Source: Pomphorhynchus laevis
Lineage: Eukaryota > Acanthocephala > Palaeacanthocephala > Echinorhynchida > Pomphorhynchidae
DNA length: 64,000 nucleotides
Assembly (NCBI GenBank): GCA_012934845.2
Contig: WNNJ02002209.1
Location: forward strand, 17,626-81,625
Direction: 5' to 3'
Shown: positions 41,716-51,629 of the stretch, piece by piece
Layout: every line of letters starts with the position of its first letter
Position numbering within the stretch: the first letter of the stretch is position 1
Translations under genes and position numbers: made by a program
Notes under the pieces: model-generated
Told to the model about the DNA's origin: nothing
The model's database searches: none
The model's input: the letters and a program-made list of their open reading frames with translations, nothing else

Positions 41716-42176
41716 TCTCAACAACCTGGACACAAAAACTTGTGGCACTACTCGCGTTTTCTTGTTCGTCAGAACAGATTCGTCTATACAAACCATTTAC
41801 ACTGTCAGTTAGCTTGTTCATTTGAGAGTTCAAACGGTCAAGAGCTTTACTTGCACAAATTCCACACAGGAAATTTTTGTCCTTCGCGGATTTATCATCA
41901 AAAGTATAAATGACAACCGTCCAACAGCCACAGCACTGTTACTACAAGCAACTTGCGATTCAACATGCCGTAACATCTGTTCTAGTCAGGATTGAAGGGT
42001 TCAGCAAGTTTGCCTTTTACTGCCCTGTGCCTTGTTATACTGCTTTTACTTGTTTTACTCTTTATACTGCCTTGTTTTTTCATTTTCGCTATTGTTTCTG
42101 AACTCTCAACAGCCTGGACACAAAAACTTGTGGCACTACTCGCGTTTTATTGTTCGTCAGAACATATTCGTTTAAG
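41716..42176. repeat. Partial direct repeat of about 70 bp at the 5' side of LINE B4
   Basis: TCTCAACAACCTGGACACAA ... TTGTTCGTCAGAACAGATTCGT at 41716-41784 recurs at 42105-42175 with few changes, 389 bp apart. The second copy shows LINE sequence continuing upstream of the N-terminal region. Confidence 0.75.
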
Positions 42177-42229
42177 ATGTTTGTAATTATATGTTATTTA
42201 TCTCAAATGTAATTAGTGTAAGTAGTTAA

Positions 42230-42440
42230 TAGAGATAACAAGATAGTTCGATCCTGATTATATAGTTATCAGGTTTATTATAATAGTTATCAGATTTAGA
42301 TCCCTATTCCTCGACATAACGTAGAAGCGTGGTCAAATATGTGCTAATGACGTATTTCCTCTGATTAAATTTGATTATCTGTTGTATATTATTCTAATAC
42401 AAAGTATATTATTTATAATCCATAATTTTTTCTCTTAATT
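42230..42440 (-). mobile_element. Penelope-like (family P) 3' end fragment
   Basis: Contains the family 3' block in minus orientation (ATCAGATTTAGATCCCTATTCCTCGACATAACG, compare 28400-28450) and the preceding AT-rich part (CAAAGTATATTATTTATAATCCAT). Confidence 0.6.
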
Positions 42441-43039
42441 GTTTAAATATTTTTTTATTAAATTCTAATAAATTTCAAAATAGTAGAAAATAATAGGCCT
42501 ACGATGACTATTATTTGTGTAGATTAAAAGAAAAATTATATAAAAATATTTGTTTCTTGAGACGGCAGTTTAAAATTGCTTACGTTTGAAGTTTGTTCTT
42601 AATTTTTAAAACATGAGTAGTCCGTTACTGAAATCCCTTGTTTTTGGACGATTCAAAAATTGGATTTTAAAAGCGCCACGAAATCTGTTCAGATTGTTTG
42701 ATATAAGGATATTTTGAAATGAGCAGTTTGATTTGATCTTTTGATACTAAAAGCGGTGCATCATATTTATGATGTAATATATTTATTTAATTTTTTATAA
42801 ATTCTATTATAAAATTGAAAGATTAGAGCAGGCTTAGATAAATAAAATAATTTATAAAAATTGAATAAATACTTATTAAAATTCAATAAATAAAATTAAT
42901 ATATTCTTTAATTCATTAATTATTATATTTTTTAAATTAGATAAATTAATAAAATAAATTTTAAGTTTAAATTATTATTTAATTAAATTTAATTGAGTTA
43001 ATTTTATTGATAAAATAATTAATTTTATTATTAATTTTC
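42441..43039. other. AT-rich non-coding DNA
   Basis: Nothing recognised. 42780-43030 is similar in composition and wording to 36720-36940, which also precedes a family P fragment, so it may be part of the same repeat. Confidence 0.45.
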
Positions 43040-43168
43040 ATAATTAATTAGATTATCTAGTATCTTATTCTAATACAAGCATGTTGTATATTATTTATTC
43101 ATAAAAAATTTTTGCCTTGTAGTTTAAATTTATTTTTAATGATATTTTGTTGATTTATATTTCTCCGT
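43040..43168 (-). mobile_element. Penelope-like (family P) fragment beside LINE B5
   Basis: Matches 36940-37040 (TATCTAGTATCTTATTCTAA ... TTTATTCATAAAAAATTTT). It ends where the 3' end of a LINE begins at about 43170, suggesting the LINE inserted into it. Confidence 0.6.
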
Positions 43169-43169
43169 T

Positions 43170-43920
43170 ATTATTATATGTCGACTTCCAAGGGAGTGAA
43201 GCTCGTAAGGAAACATCACATCGAATAAAAAAACAGAAAAAAACGTAAAAAACATCAAGAGTTCACGAGGTCAAGCTTTAGGCGTTCTTTGAATTGCACA
43301 GCAGAAGAGCTGTTGATTACACCAGGTGATAATCCATTCCGTCGTTTACAGACGCGATCCATCACTGTCGTGCAATTTGTTCGATGCTTTGAGCGATGCT
43401 TCAAACATAGCTCGTGTCCACGTAACATTGAGGATTCACGAAGACAGAACAGCTGCTTACACGGATGGTTAGGCACGCGCAGCGACATCCACACTAGTGT
43501 AAGATCTGCAATCAACAGATCGCATTCAATAGATCTTATACCCAACGTCTCTAGTATAACTGGATAAGGAATGGAGCGAGTTGCCGGAACCAATTGCATG
43601 GCTCTTCTCAAAATGTTGTCGAATTCACTCAATTCTGATTTCAGTTGAGGGTGTGTCGCGTGAAATGCATAGAGCATATGTGAATTTAAGAGACTCGAAT
43701 ATACAATGCGTAAAGCCTTTGGATCAAGTCGTCTAACGTTTCGATGAAGAAATCCTAAAATTCTATGGCATTTTGCAATAATCGCAGAAGAATGAAGACG
43801 AGATTTTAAATTGGAGGAGATAACAACACCTAGATCAGTAAAGTGATTTACTGATTCGATAACTGTTGAGCTGAATTGATAAGAAGGGGAAGGTAATCGG
43901 GATTGACCAATTCTCATATG
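43170..43920 (-). mobile_element. LINE family B, copy 5: 5'-truncated C-terminal end
   Basis: The 220-codon frame 43255-43917 encodes the thumb/C-terminal domain (RIGQSRLPSPSYQFS, FTDLGVVISSNLK, SELSEFDNILRRAMQLVPAT, FCLRESSMLRGHELCL, KERLKLDLVNS). It is closely similar to 7816-8300 and extends further to the real C-terminus. The 3' untranslated part 43170-43254 ends in TATAATAATAA and is shared with 49424-49515. Confidence 0.8.
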
Positions 43921-45046
43921 TCGACAGAAATATAAGAAATAAAAATAAAATGCATCAAATTTGCTTAAAAATAAGCAGAATAATTTTATATCAAAAATAC
44001 TAGGAAAACAATGTCCATAGATTAATAATAACTTGTCAGTAGGACAAATCAGATCAGATAACTGAGCCTACTTATTTTATACTATATACATTAAGAATAA
44101 AGATAAATGATTTTAAATAACAAATAATTATATAAGATTGTACACAATTTATATTTATATAATGATAAAAATTTATTTCATTAAGAATTACATTCGTGTC
44201 GGACTCAACTTGTTTCGTCTTTTGATGAAAATAAAACTATAGATACGAGTAGTTTTAACTTTACAATTAAAAATATCATTGCATTCGCGAAAAGCGGCTA
44301 CAATGGTATGGCCACATGCGGACTTCGTAACGAAGCGGAACAAACATTGAAGAAAAGAAGAAGTGTATTTTTAATTTTACAAATTCTTTATTTGTTAGCT
44401 TTCGACCGTTTGTTCTTTCCAAGCATTGTGTATAATTTTAAAATGTCGAAAGCTAGCAAATAAAGAAATTATAAAATTAAAAATACTCGTGATTATACTT
44501 TTATTTTCACCAACAATGAAACAAATAAAATTTATTATTCAAATTTGAAATAAAAGTCAATTTTTATAAATTTTTATTAATAAGAAAAGGAAGGAGGTGT
44601 AAGAAAGCAAGTATGATATGGTTCTAACATGTAATGATAGCGAGACAATTATACATAGCATGCGTTCATACTACTATTATAAATATCTATAGACGATTAA
44701 ATGCAAATATGGTGTCTGGAAACCATAAATGCGAACTTGACAGTAACTGATGTCTCGATGTGTAATGCCGTCGTACAGAAAAACTTATTTACAGGCCACC
44801 AGAGCGAATTCCGCAACTAATTGAAACGAAAACTGAAGATCAGTGCAAAGAATAGTTGCTTAGCAACTTTATGGTCAATGACTTGGGAAAGTTCAATTAA
44901 TCAGATCAGATAACTGAGTCTACGTATTTTATACGGTATATAAATAAAAATAAAGACAAATAATAAATGATTATATAAGATTTTATACAATTTATATTTA
45001 TATAAAGTTAAAATTTAAAATTGAAATTCAATTTAAATACGATATA
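43921..45046. other. AT-rich DNA with inverted and direct repeats
   Basis: An inverted repeat at 44365-44485 (arms about 38 bp: TTTTAATTTTACAAATTCTT ... AGCTTTCGAC and its complement). Two copies of a segment AGATCAGATAACTGAG(T/C)CTAC with following AT-rich text at about 44048-44175 and 44898-45040; two more copies lie at 60385-60520 and 62990-63125. No gene. Confidence 0.55.
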
Positions 45047-46617
45047 AAATCAGAAATGTTTTCAATTAAATTTGCAAAATGTAAGACGAAAGTCTTTTAT
45101 TAAATCTAATTGCCAATAAATGCAGACGAGTCGAGTAATCGTCAGCCAACATTAAAAGGACCGAAACGTGAAACGTAGATATTGGATCTGTAGCTGGTGA
45201 GGACCACAAATACAGAAATGTAGCGTACTGCTGTTAGCGTATATATAGGATTTAAGTAGCGTGCAGGATAAAAATAGTCATCAAAATTTCAATAGTAACA
45301 ATGACTGCACAGTTATATAAACTTAAAATTCGGAAACAAACTATAGATGAATTGAAAACTGTTGGTGGCATTATATTAATAAGAAATAATGTTCAATATA
45401 ACTTTTCTAAATTAACACGAACAGGAAAGTATAAACCTTCATGCTTTTTACAACCTTTGTCGGGAAGCTTAACCCAAAATGCGCCTACCGCAGACGCCAC
45501 CCCCAATGGGTCATTTCGATTTTAATCTACTCATAACTACAAGGTGGTTTTATCAGTGTGGTCCTGTAGCTAAACAACTTCGACAGTACTTAATCCTCAG
45601 TAAACCTTTAAAAGGAATTCACTACGCGCACGCTCCTCCACCGGTGATCAGCCTTATATCTGGTATGGTTTGCGTAAGCAGTGACTTTACAGAACAGCCC
45701 GTGTGATATTGTTCCTTCATCAGCTTACTAGGTTTGCTGAACAAGCAACACGCTTGTATACAGCTGAAACACAATGCACGAGCAAAAGCTCTCTGGCTAC
45801 AAAGCACAAGCAAAGCTCTAGCTCAGATGCTAAGTTTCGCCACTTCACATATAGCGGTTATATGAATTGAAAACTACTGGTGACGTTATATTAATAAGAA
45901 AGAATTTCAATACAACTTTTTTAATTAACACGAACAGGTAAGTATAAACCTGCATGCGTTTTTGCAACTTTCGTCGGGAAGCTTAACCAGGAATGTACCT
46001 ACCACAAACGCCTAGCCCCCCCAATGGGGCGTTTCGACCTTAGTCTACTCATATCTACAGGATGTCTCATTAGTGTGGCCTTATAGCTACACAACTTCGA
46101 CAGTACTTAATCCACAGTAAACCTCTGAATTGGAGTCACTAAGCGCGCCCTCCTCCACCGGTGACCAGCCTTACATCTGGTATGGTTTGCGTAAGAAGTG
46201 GCTTCACATGACAGCACGTGTGCTATCGTTCCAAAACTATAGATGACTAGCTTGAAAATTGCAATTAATTGCAAAAATAGGCAGATTTTCAAATTGAGGG
46301 TTGCACCTTCTTTTCCCAACTCTGATTTAATTCGAAATCAGAAATCATTTCAATTAAATTTGCAGAATGTAAGACGAAAGTGTTTCATTAAATCTAATTG
46401 TTAATAAAAGCAAACAAGTTGAGTGATCGTCAGCCAACATTAAAAGGACCGAAACATGAAACGTAGGTATTGGATCAATAGCTGATGAGGTCAACCAATA
46501 CTGAAATGTAGCGTACTGCTGTTGGATTATATATAAGATTAAAGCAGCTTGCAGAATAAAATTAGTTATAAAAATTTCAATAGTAACAATGACCGCACAG
46601 GTATATCAACTTAAAAT
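45047..46617. repeat. Duplicated unit with possible promoter, ORF and splice donor
   Basis: Segment X occurs at 45047-45329 and 46335-46617 (same orientation). It ends with a TATATATA box about 60 bases before an ATG. Segment Y occurs at 45346-45715 and 45861-46233. Order is X-Y-Y-X. In the second Y copy the reading frame runs into CAG|GTAAGT (45935-45943), a consensus donor. The first Y copy has GAAAGT there. The direct X repeats could also be terminal repeats of an unknown small element. Confidence 0.6.
45301..45525 (+). CDS. Small ORF of unknown function in the duplicated unit
   Basis: 74 codons from the ATG just after segment X (MTAQLYKLKIRKQTIDELKT). Because the paralogous Y copy has a splice donor after codon about 42, only the first 42 residues are likely to be coding, and here the donor is mutated. 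The TATA-like box at about 45237-45245 and the same ATG context in X2 (46589) suggest a duplicated 5' end of a gene. No domain recognised. X2's own frame stops after 15 codons. Confidence 0.3.
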   Translation: MTAQLYKLKIRKQTIDELKTVGGIILIRNNVQYNFSKLTRTGKYKPSCFLQPLSGSLTQNAPTADATPNGSFRF

Positions 46618-47149
46618 ATACGATGTATTCGATTAAAAATAGAGGTCATAAGGAGGAACTGCTACGTTATCAGGTTTATATTGGTAAATGATTAATTTTA
46701 TCAATAAAAAATAAATAGAATTAAGTAAAAATTGGAATGCTATTTATTTTCTTATACTTTTATAAGACTTAGAGAATCCTAATTACATGGATACTTCGGT
46801 AATGATAGCGCAAATTTGAAACACTAAAATTATGCAAATAACGTAAAATGTTTTTTGTTTAGTAATATTACAGATATGTAGGTATTTAATAATTAAATAT
46901 CATTTAATTATTAAATACCTGGTTTTGGAAAAATAATCGGAGAACTTGGTTTTAATAAAATAATATATTTTTTAAAAACCATGTATATTTTCACAATTTA
47001 TTACATTTAAATCAATTTTTAATAATTATTTAATTAAATATTTACAATATTAATAAATCCTATGCACAATACATAAATTATTAACACTAAATTTGTAATT
47101 TATAACTTTAATGATAATACTTAATTAAATTAATTATATAAATTAATTA
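46618..47149. other. AT-rich non-coding DNA with a family P 3' motif
   Basis: 46640-46680 carries AGAGGTCATAAGGAGGAACT ... GTTATCAGGTTT, the Penelope-like family's 3' block in minus orientation. The rest is AT-rich without features. Confidence 0.55.
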
Positions 47150-49235
47150 TAGGCATCATGCGAAACAACCGTCCACTATTCTGCGTACGCCCCTCAAACA
47201 GGGTGCACATATGACGAGAAACTGGAGTTCTGCGAAATGCGAGATGAAAGGATGGCAGAAGTACTAGAAGAAGACTATGTGATCATAGTCGGTGACATGA
47301 ATGCCCATGTTGGACAGACGGACGAGAGTGAATGTCATTGTGGATATGGCATCGGTGAGAAGAACGCATAAGGGGAACAACTTCTAGAGTTTGCAACTAC
47401 GCACAACCTCACCATCACCAACACAAATTTCACAAAAAGGCCTAGCCATCTGTACACGTACTACCATGGAACGGGTATACAAGCCAGGAAGTCGCAAATT
47501 GATTTCATCCTGGTAAGGCCAAGGCACAAAAAGACTGTACTCGACACAAAGGTCATCCTGTCCGAGACCACAGCGACTCAATATAAGCCACTGATATGCG
47601 ACCTAAAACTTGAAGTCTCCCGTAAACCAAGGCCAGAACAAACGAAGACGAGCCGAATTAAGTGGTGGAAACTGATGGAAGATGACAAATTTGGGAAAAA
47701 GACAAAGCTGGCCCGGATAAGACTGCCTAGCGTACATGGAGTTCAGGACACCTGGACCGCGTTGGCTGCACGATCCACCTAGCTGCAAAGAAGATACTCG
47801 GATCCACAAAGCCATGTCAACAATACATCGACAAAGAAACTTGGTTCTGGACAGAAGAGGTCAAATACGCGATGAAGGCAAAAAAAAATTCCTACAAGGC
47901 TCTCCGGATAGCACAAACGCATGAGAACAAGGACGTGTACCACCGAGCGAAAAAGAAAGCAAGGAAACAGCTGGCTATTGCTAAAAGCAACCATCTAGAT
48001 AATCTCTACCAAAAGCTCGACACTCGAGAAGGAGAAAAAGGCGTGTACCGACTAGCCCGTGCAAGACGGAAGAAGGCAGCAGACATCGAGAAATTCCATG
48101 ATATCAGTGATAAGCGAGAAAAACTTCTAATACACCCACAAGAAGTGCTGGAGAGATGGAGAAGATATTTCAAAGCTATCTCCACAGAAGAGTTCGAACA
48201 CCCACCAATACCAGAAGGGACTCCAAACCACACACAAGTTGAGCCACTCAACGAGGCAAAGGTCAATAAGGCAATAATGAAGATGAAGCCGGGTAAAGCC
48301 AACGAACCTGATGATGTGGCTGCGGACTTCTAGAAAATCAGCCCGGATGAGTGGACACCATGACTAACGAAGCTTTTCCAGAAGATTGTTGACGCAAAAT
48401 AGGTGCCAGAAGACTGGAGTGGAAGCACAACTATCCCGATCTGGAAGCAGAAATGAAGGCCAACAGATTGCCAAAACTACCGGTCAATCTGTCTTCTCAG
48501 CCACACCATGAGGATTTTAGAGGGAGTGCTCGACAAGAGAATACATGACACGATCAAACTAGCTGTCAACCAGGCAGGTTTTGTGCGTAACTGTGGAACC
48601 ATTGATGCAATACACTCAGCCAGACTATTCTTTGAAAAGCACAGAGAGAAGAAGTAGCCCCTCCATGTATTTTTCTCGACCTTAAGAGGGCGTTCGACAG
48701 AGTCCATCATGAGCTCTTACTGTATGCCCTGAGATGCAGAGAGGTATCAGAGTAATTGATCGAATGGGTGAAGATGCTGCGCAAAGGAACTACAAGCAGT
48801 ATGCTAACAACAGCGGAAAAAATTTAGAGAATTCCCAGTCTCAGTCGGTGTGCACCAAGGATTTGCACTCTTCCCATTACTATTCATCATAGTTATTTAA
48901 CTATGATGAATAACTATTTAACATAACTATTCATCATAGTCATCAAAGCGATTTGGCATAACACCCATAGCAGACAAACTGAGAGAATCAAGGCTGAGAT
49001 GGTATGGGCATGTACTGAGGGCATACGTCAATACACTGGTGTAGTCACCACTTCAAATCGAGGTCGACGGAAAGAGACCAAGAGGAAGACCACAGCAAAG
49101 ATGGATGGATACCCTCCTGAATTATATGAAAATGGTCGAACTCACACCAGAAGACTCAGCGGATAGGGCATTTTGGGACCAGCGAACGTGGCAAGCGGAC
49201 CCCGCCAAACGGGATAAACGCTAAGAAGAATTATA
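47150..49235 (+). mobile_element. RTE-type LINE, internally deleted
   Basis: Plus strand. Endonuclease part: VIIVGDMNAHVGQTDESE (47280-47340) and HNLTITNTNF, QIDFILVRPRHK (about 47400-47530). Linker: 47650-48333. RT start: FQKIVDAK.VPEDWSGSTTI, NYRSICLLSHTMRILEGVLD, NQAGFVRNCGT, GVHQGFALFPLLF (motif B). The YADD region is missing: at about 48900-48960 it jumps to the C-terminus: LRWYGHVLRA, GKRPRGRPQQRWMDTL, WQADPAKRDKR. GDMN and the final R..RPRGRP.RRW are diagnostic of the RTE clade. Several stops. Confidence 0.85.
47872..48333 (+). CDS. RTE LINE linker between endonuclease and RT
   Basis: 153 codons, Lys/Arg-rich: MKAKKNSYKALRIAQTHENK, YHRAKKKARKQLAIAKSNH, YQKLDTREGEKGVYRLARAR, DIEKFHDISDKREKLLIHPQ, EVLERWRRYFKAIS, VNKAIMKMKPGKANEPDDV. 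The last block (A...MK.GKA.GPD....E) is the beginning of the RT in RTE elements, here with GPD changed to EPD. A stop follows where a Trp codon (W in FWK) would be. Confidence 0.8.
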   Translation: MKAKKNSYKALRIAQTHENKDVYHRAKKKARKQLAIAKSNHLDNLYQKLDTREGEKGVYRLARARRKKAADIEKFHDISDKREKLLIHPQEVLERWRRYFKAISTEEFEHPPIPEGTPNHTQVEPLNEAKVNKAIMKMKPGKANEPDDVAADF

Positions 49236-49423
49236 TAAATTAATTTATAGCACTCATGTTGGTTAGTAAAAATTACAGATGTGCAGTATTTAATATAAGT
49301 AAATATCATTTAATATTTTAAACCTAGTTTTGATAAAAAAATAAATTTTTTGGAAAACCTGAATATTTTCATAATTTAAAGCAATTAAATCAATTCAAAA
49401 TAATTGTTATCTAATATAATGTC

Positions 49424-49515
49424 TTGATGTTTTTTTACGTTTTTTTCTGTTTTTTTTTATTCGATGTGATGCTTCCTTACGAGCTTCAGCTCCCTTGGAA
49501 GTCGACATATAATAA
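49424..49515 (+). mobile_element. 5'-truncated LINE B 3' end
   Basis: About 90 bp complementary to 43170-43258, the 3' untranslated end of LINE B5, ending CATATAATAATATTA. A very short plus-strand insertion of the same LINE subfamily. The 190 bases before it (49236-49423) are AT-rich without features. Confidence 0.75.
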
Positions 49516-50253
49516 TATTAGGAATATTATATAAGCGAGCAAGCAGATACCCCGACGAGCTTACAAAGCTTAGAACGCGTCTAGGCCTATTACTTGCAAA
49601 AATGACATCGCGATGCATCAGAGGAACGCGATCTGTAATCGGACGTCCAGAATTTCGAACCCAAACTGAACTGAATTCTCATTTACGGGCCCATTCACGG
49701 GTAACCCAGAGATTGTAAAATTATAATAATAAATATTTAAAAAAAAATATTAACAAAAACTATGCACAATAACAAAAATTACTGATATTTTCTATTTAAT
49801 AAATAAGTAATTATTATTAATTATTAAATATATAAGTATTATAAATTATTTAATTTAATATTATTTAATTATTTTTAACCTGATTTTGATAAAAATGATT
49901 TTTGGTCGGGTAATATTCACAAGCTTTTGTCAGAAGTAGTTAGCGAAATATAAAAATAATAGCATTAATTCTATTTTTCGTCCATTCCGCTGCGAAATAA
50001 AAAGCAATGAATAAAATAAATCTAAATTATTTTTCTCTAATTATTTTATTAATTAAATAAAATTAATTAATAATAAAATAATTAATAATTTTATAAATTA
50101 ATTAAAAAAATTAATTAATTCTCTAATTAATTTTTTCTAATTATTTTTACAAAACAAATCATGTTTATTACAAATGTGTTTGGAAATGTGATCAAAAATT
50201 GTTATTTGTAGTCATCATACACATAAATATACAATCAAATTAATTTTTAACAT
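49516..50253. other. AT-rich non-coding DNA
   Basis: No gene recognised. Repeated ATTAATTA-type low complexity at 50030-50150. Confidence 0.5.
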
Positions 50254-51030
50254 TTAGCTAACGTTTATGGTAGGACAGTGATACAATCCGTTTACTCGAT
50301 TTGTATCTTCACGTATGCTATTTTTTAAATCTTGATTTATTGACTTGACTTGGAGATAAAGCCTTTGGTATTTTGTCAATTCACCTAAATCAATAGACGC
50401 ACTGTAAGTATTGCAGCATTTTAAGGACTGGATGTTTGACTGTACATCAAAACTATTTTGTCGTTTTAATGTTGGTCTAGAGCATTTTGGATAATTGAGA
50501 ATACTCATTGACATATAGCCTGAACATGAATTTCCGTAGCTTGAAATCGTGCAGCATTGATACTTTGTTGTACCGTCAAGAGATTTACTGTTTCTGCACA
50601 TGTTTCGATCGGTCATTTCATGCAATTGAAATACATTTGGCGAGTTCGATGAATTTATTATCGGATATATATCATTTAACAGAATTGCGTCATCGGATAG
50701 CCTAAATCGTGATTTGCCTTTAAAAGGGAAATGCGTAAATTTCTTTTGATGTAATATTATACGCAAACACCCTGAAAGCCAGTCATAACACGGTATACGC
50801 ATGTACAGCCGATATATTCTTCCTAATCGAAATTTGAAAGCTGTTCGATTGTCAGAATTACCAATACTTTTATAGCCTTTTAGAAATTTCCGAATTACAA
50901 ATGCCCATAGACCTAGTATTAAGGCTATTGTTAAAGCTTCATTCGATATAGTATCGATTGACGACTTTTCAAAATTAGCTAAACATAAACTTATTCTTTG
51001 ATAATCGAGATGATATGTATATATTAATGC
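50254..51030 (-). CDS. Exon encoding a transmembrane segment and cytoplasmic tail, host gene of unknown identity
   Basis: The minus frame is open from 51030 to the stop at 50254 (about 258 codons). The first Met at 50802 is internal, so the open region is more likely an exon. After about 30 residues comes a hydrophobic stretch EALTIALILGLWAFVI followed by RKFLKGYKS, the positive-inside pattern of a type I membrane protein. The tail of about 210 residues is Ser/Asn/Cys-rich with no TIR, kinase or other domain I can recognise. It is unlike any retroelement here. It could be the 3' exon of a receptor, perhaps related in kind to the LRR gene at 24.7-29.3 kb, but nothing ties them together, and the order on the minus strand places it upstream. 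Confidence 0.45.
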   Translation of the reverse strand, partial: ALIYTYHLDYQRISLCLANFEKSSIDTISNEALTIALILGLWAFVIRKFLKGYKSIGNSDNRTAFKFRLGRIYRLYMRIPCYDWLSGCLRIILHQKKFTHFPFKGKSRFRLSDDAILLNDIYPIINSSNSPNVFQLHEMTDRNMCRNSKSLDGTTKYQCCTISSYGNSCSGYMSMSILNYPKCSRPTLKRQNSFDVQSNIQSLKCCNTYSASIDLGELTKYQRLYLQVKSINQDLKNSIREDTNRVNGLYHCPTINVS

Positions 51031-51629
51031 TTATTCAATATAAATTTTTATATTTTAGTGTATTATATGATGGATGTCGTGAAATTAATATATCTCGATA
51101 TTTCATTGATATGAATATATCAATATATAGTAATATGCTATTAATTTTATGTATTCGTTCGAGATTCCAAGATTGTAAATTTTTAATATTACCGGTGTTA
51201 TTTATTAATAAAAAATCAATGAAAAAATTTATGCGACAAAACTTACTTGAAACTAACAGCATAGGTTAATTACTTTTTTTATTAGTGGCCCATTCCATAT
51301 TTAAACCGATTCAAACAAAACCTTAACATTATATATATGGAGACCTTATATATATTTGAATGAAGAGGTTAACTGCTTTCGGGATCCGTTGTAGTACGCT
51401 TTCATTATAAATATTAACCGAAGAAAAGAAGGACAATTATTGTATATTTACACAAATATTTATTAACAAAAGCTTTTGACTTTAGTGAGAAGTCGAAAGC
51501 TTTTGTTAATAAATATTTGTGTACATATACAATAATAATTGATATATAATAAATAATAAATATACAATAATAATTGTGTAAATAAACAAAAGCTTTTGAG
51601 AAGTCAAAAGCTTTTGACTTAAGTGTAAT
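51031..51629. other. Non-coding DNA with inverted repeats before the Penelope-like element
   Basis: 51430-51535 is an inverted repeat: CACAAATATTTATTAACAAA + AGCTTTTGACTT, loop, then the complement; a further AAAAGCTTTTGA pair lies at 51590-51618. Probably the 5' terminal region of the element that begins at about 51630. 51031-51400 shows nothing else. Confidence 0.55.

Larger units (their letters stand above)
38500..41900 (-). mobile_element. LINE family B, copy 4: 5' part and C-terminus with RT core deleted
   Basis: Minus-strand element with N-terminal region (about 41900-40586), endonuclease (about 40673-39667), start of the linker (PPWFDHELLDILKMRNKLFK near 39620), then directly the end of RT (FADDLKLW near 39440) and C-terminal domain (38611-39399). 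The RT core between the linker and the YADD region is missing at about 39480-39510. The 3' end has an A-rich AATAAAATAATAAAAAAATA tail near 38510-38540. Confidence 0.8.

Noticed and set aside
41235-42186. Plus-strand frames at 41.2-42.2 kb as genes
   Set aside because: Most are antisense to the LINE B4 N-terminal region, and those beyond 41.9 kb lack any recognisable feature.
50508-51269. Plus-strand frames at 50.5 and 51.0 kb
   Set aside because: The first is antisense to the membrane-anchor exon; the second is AT-rich with no support.
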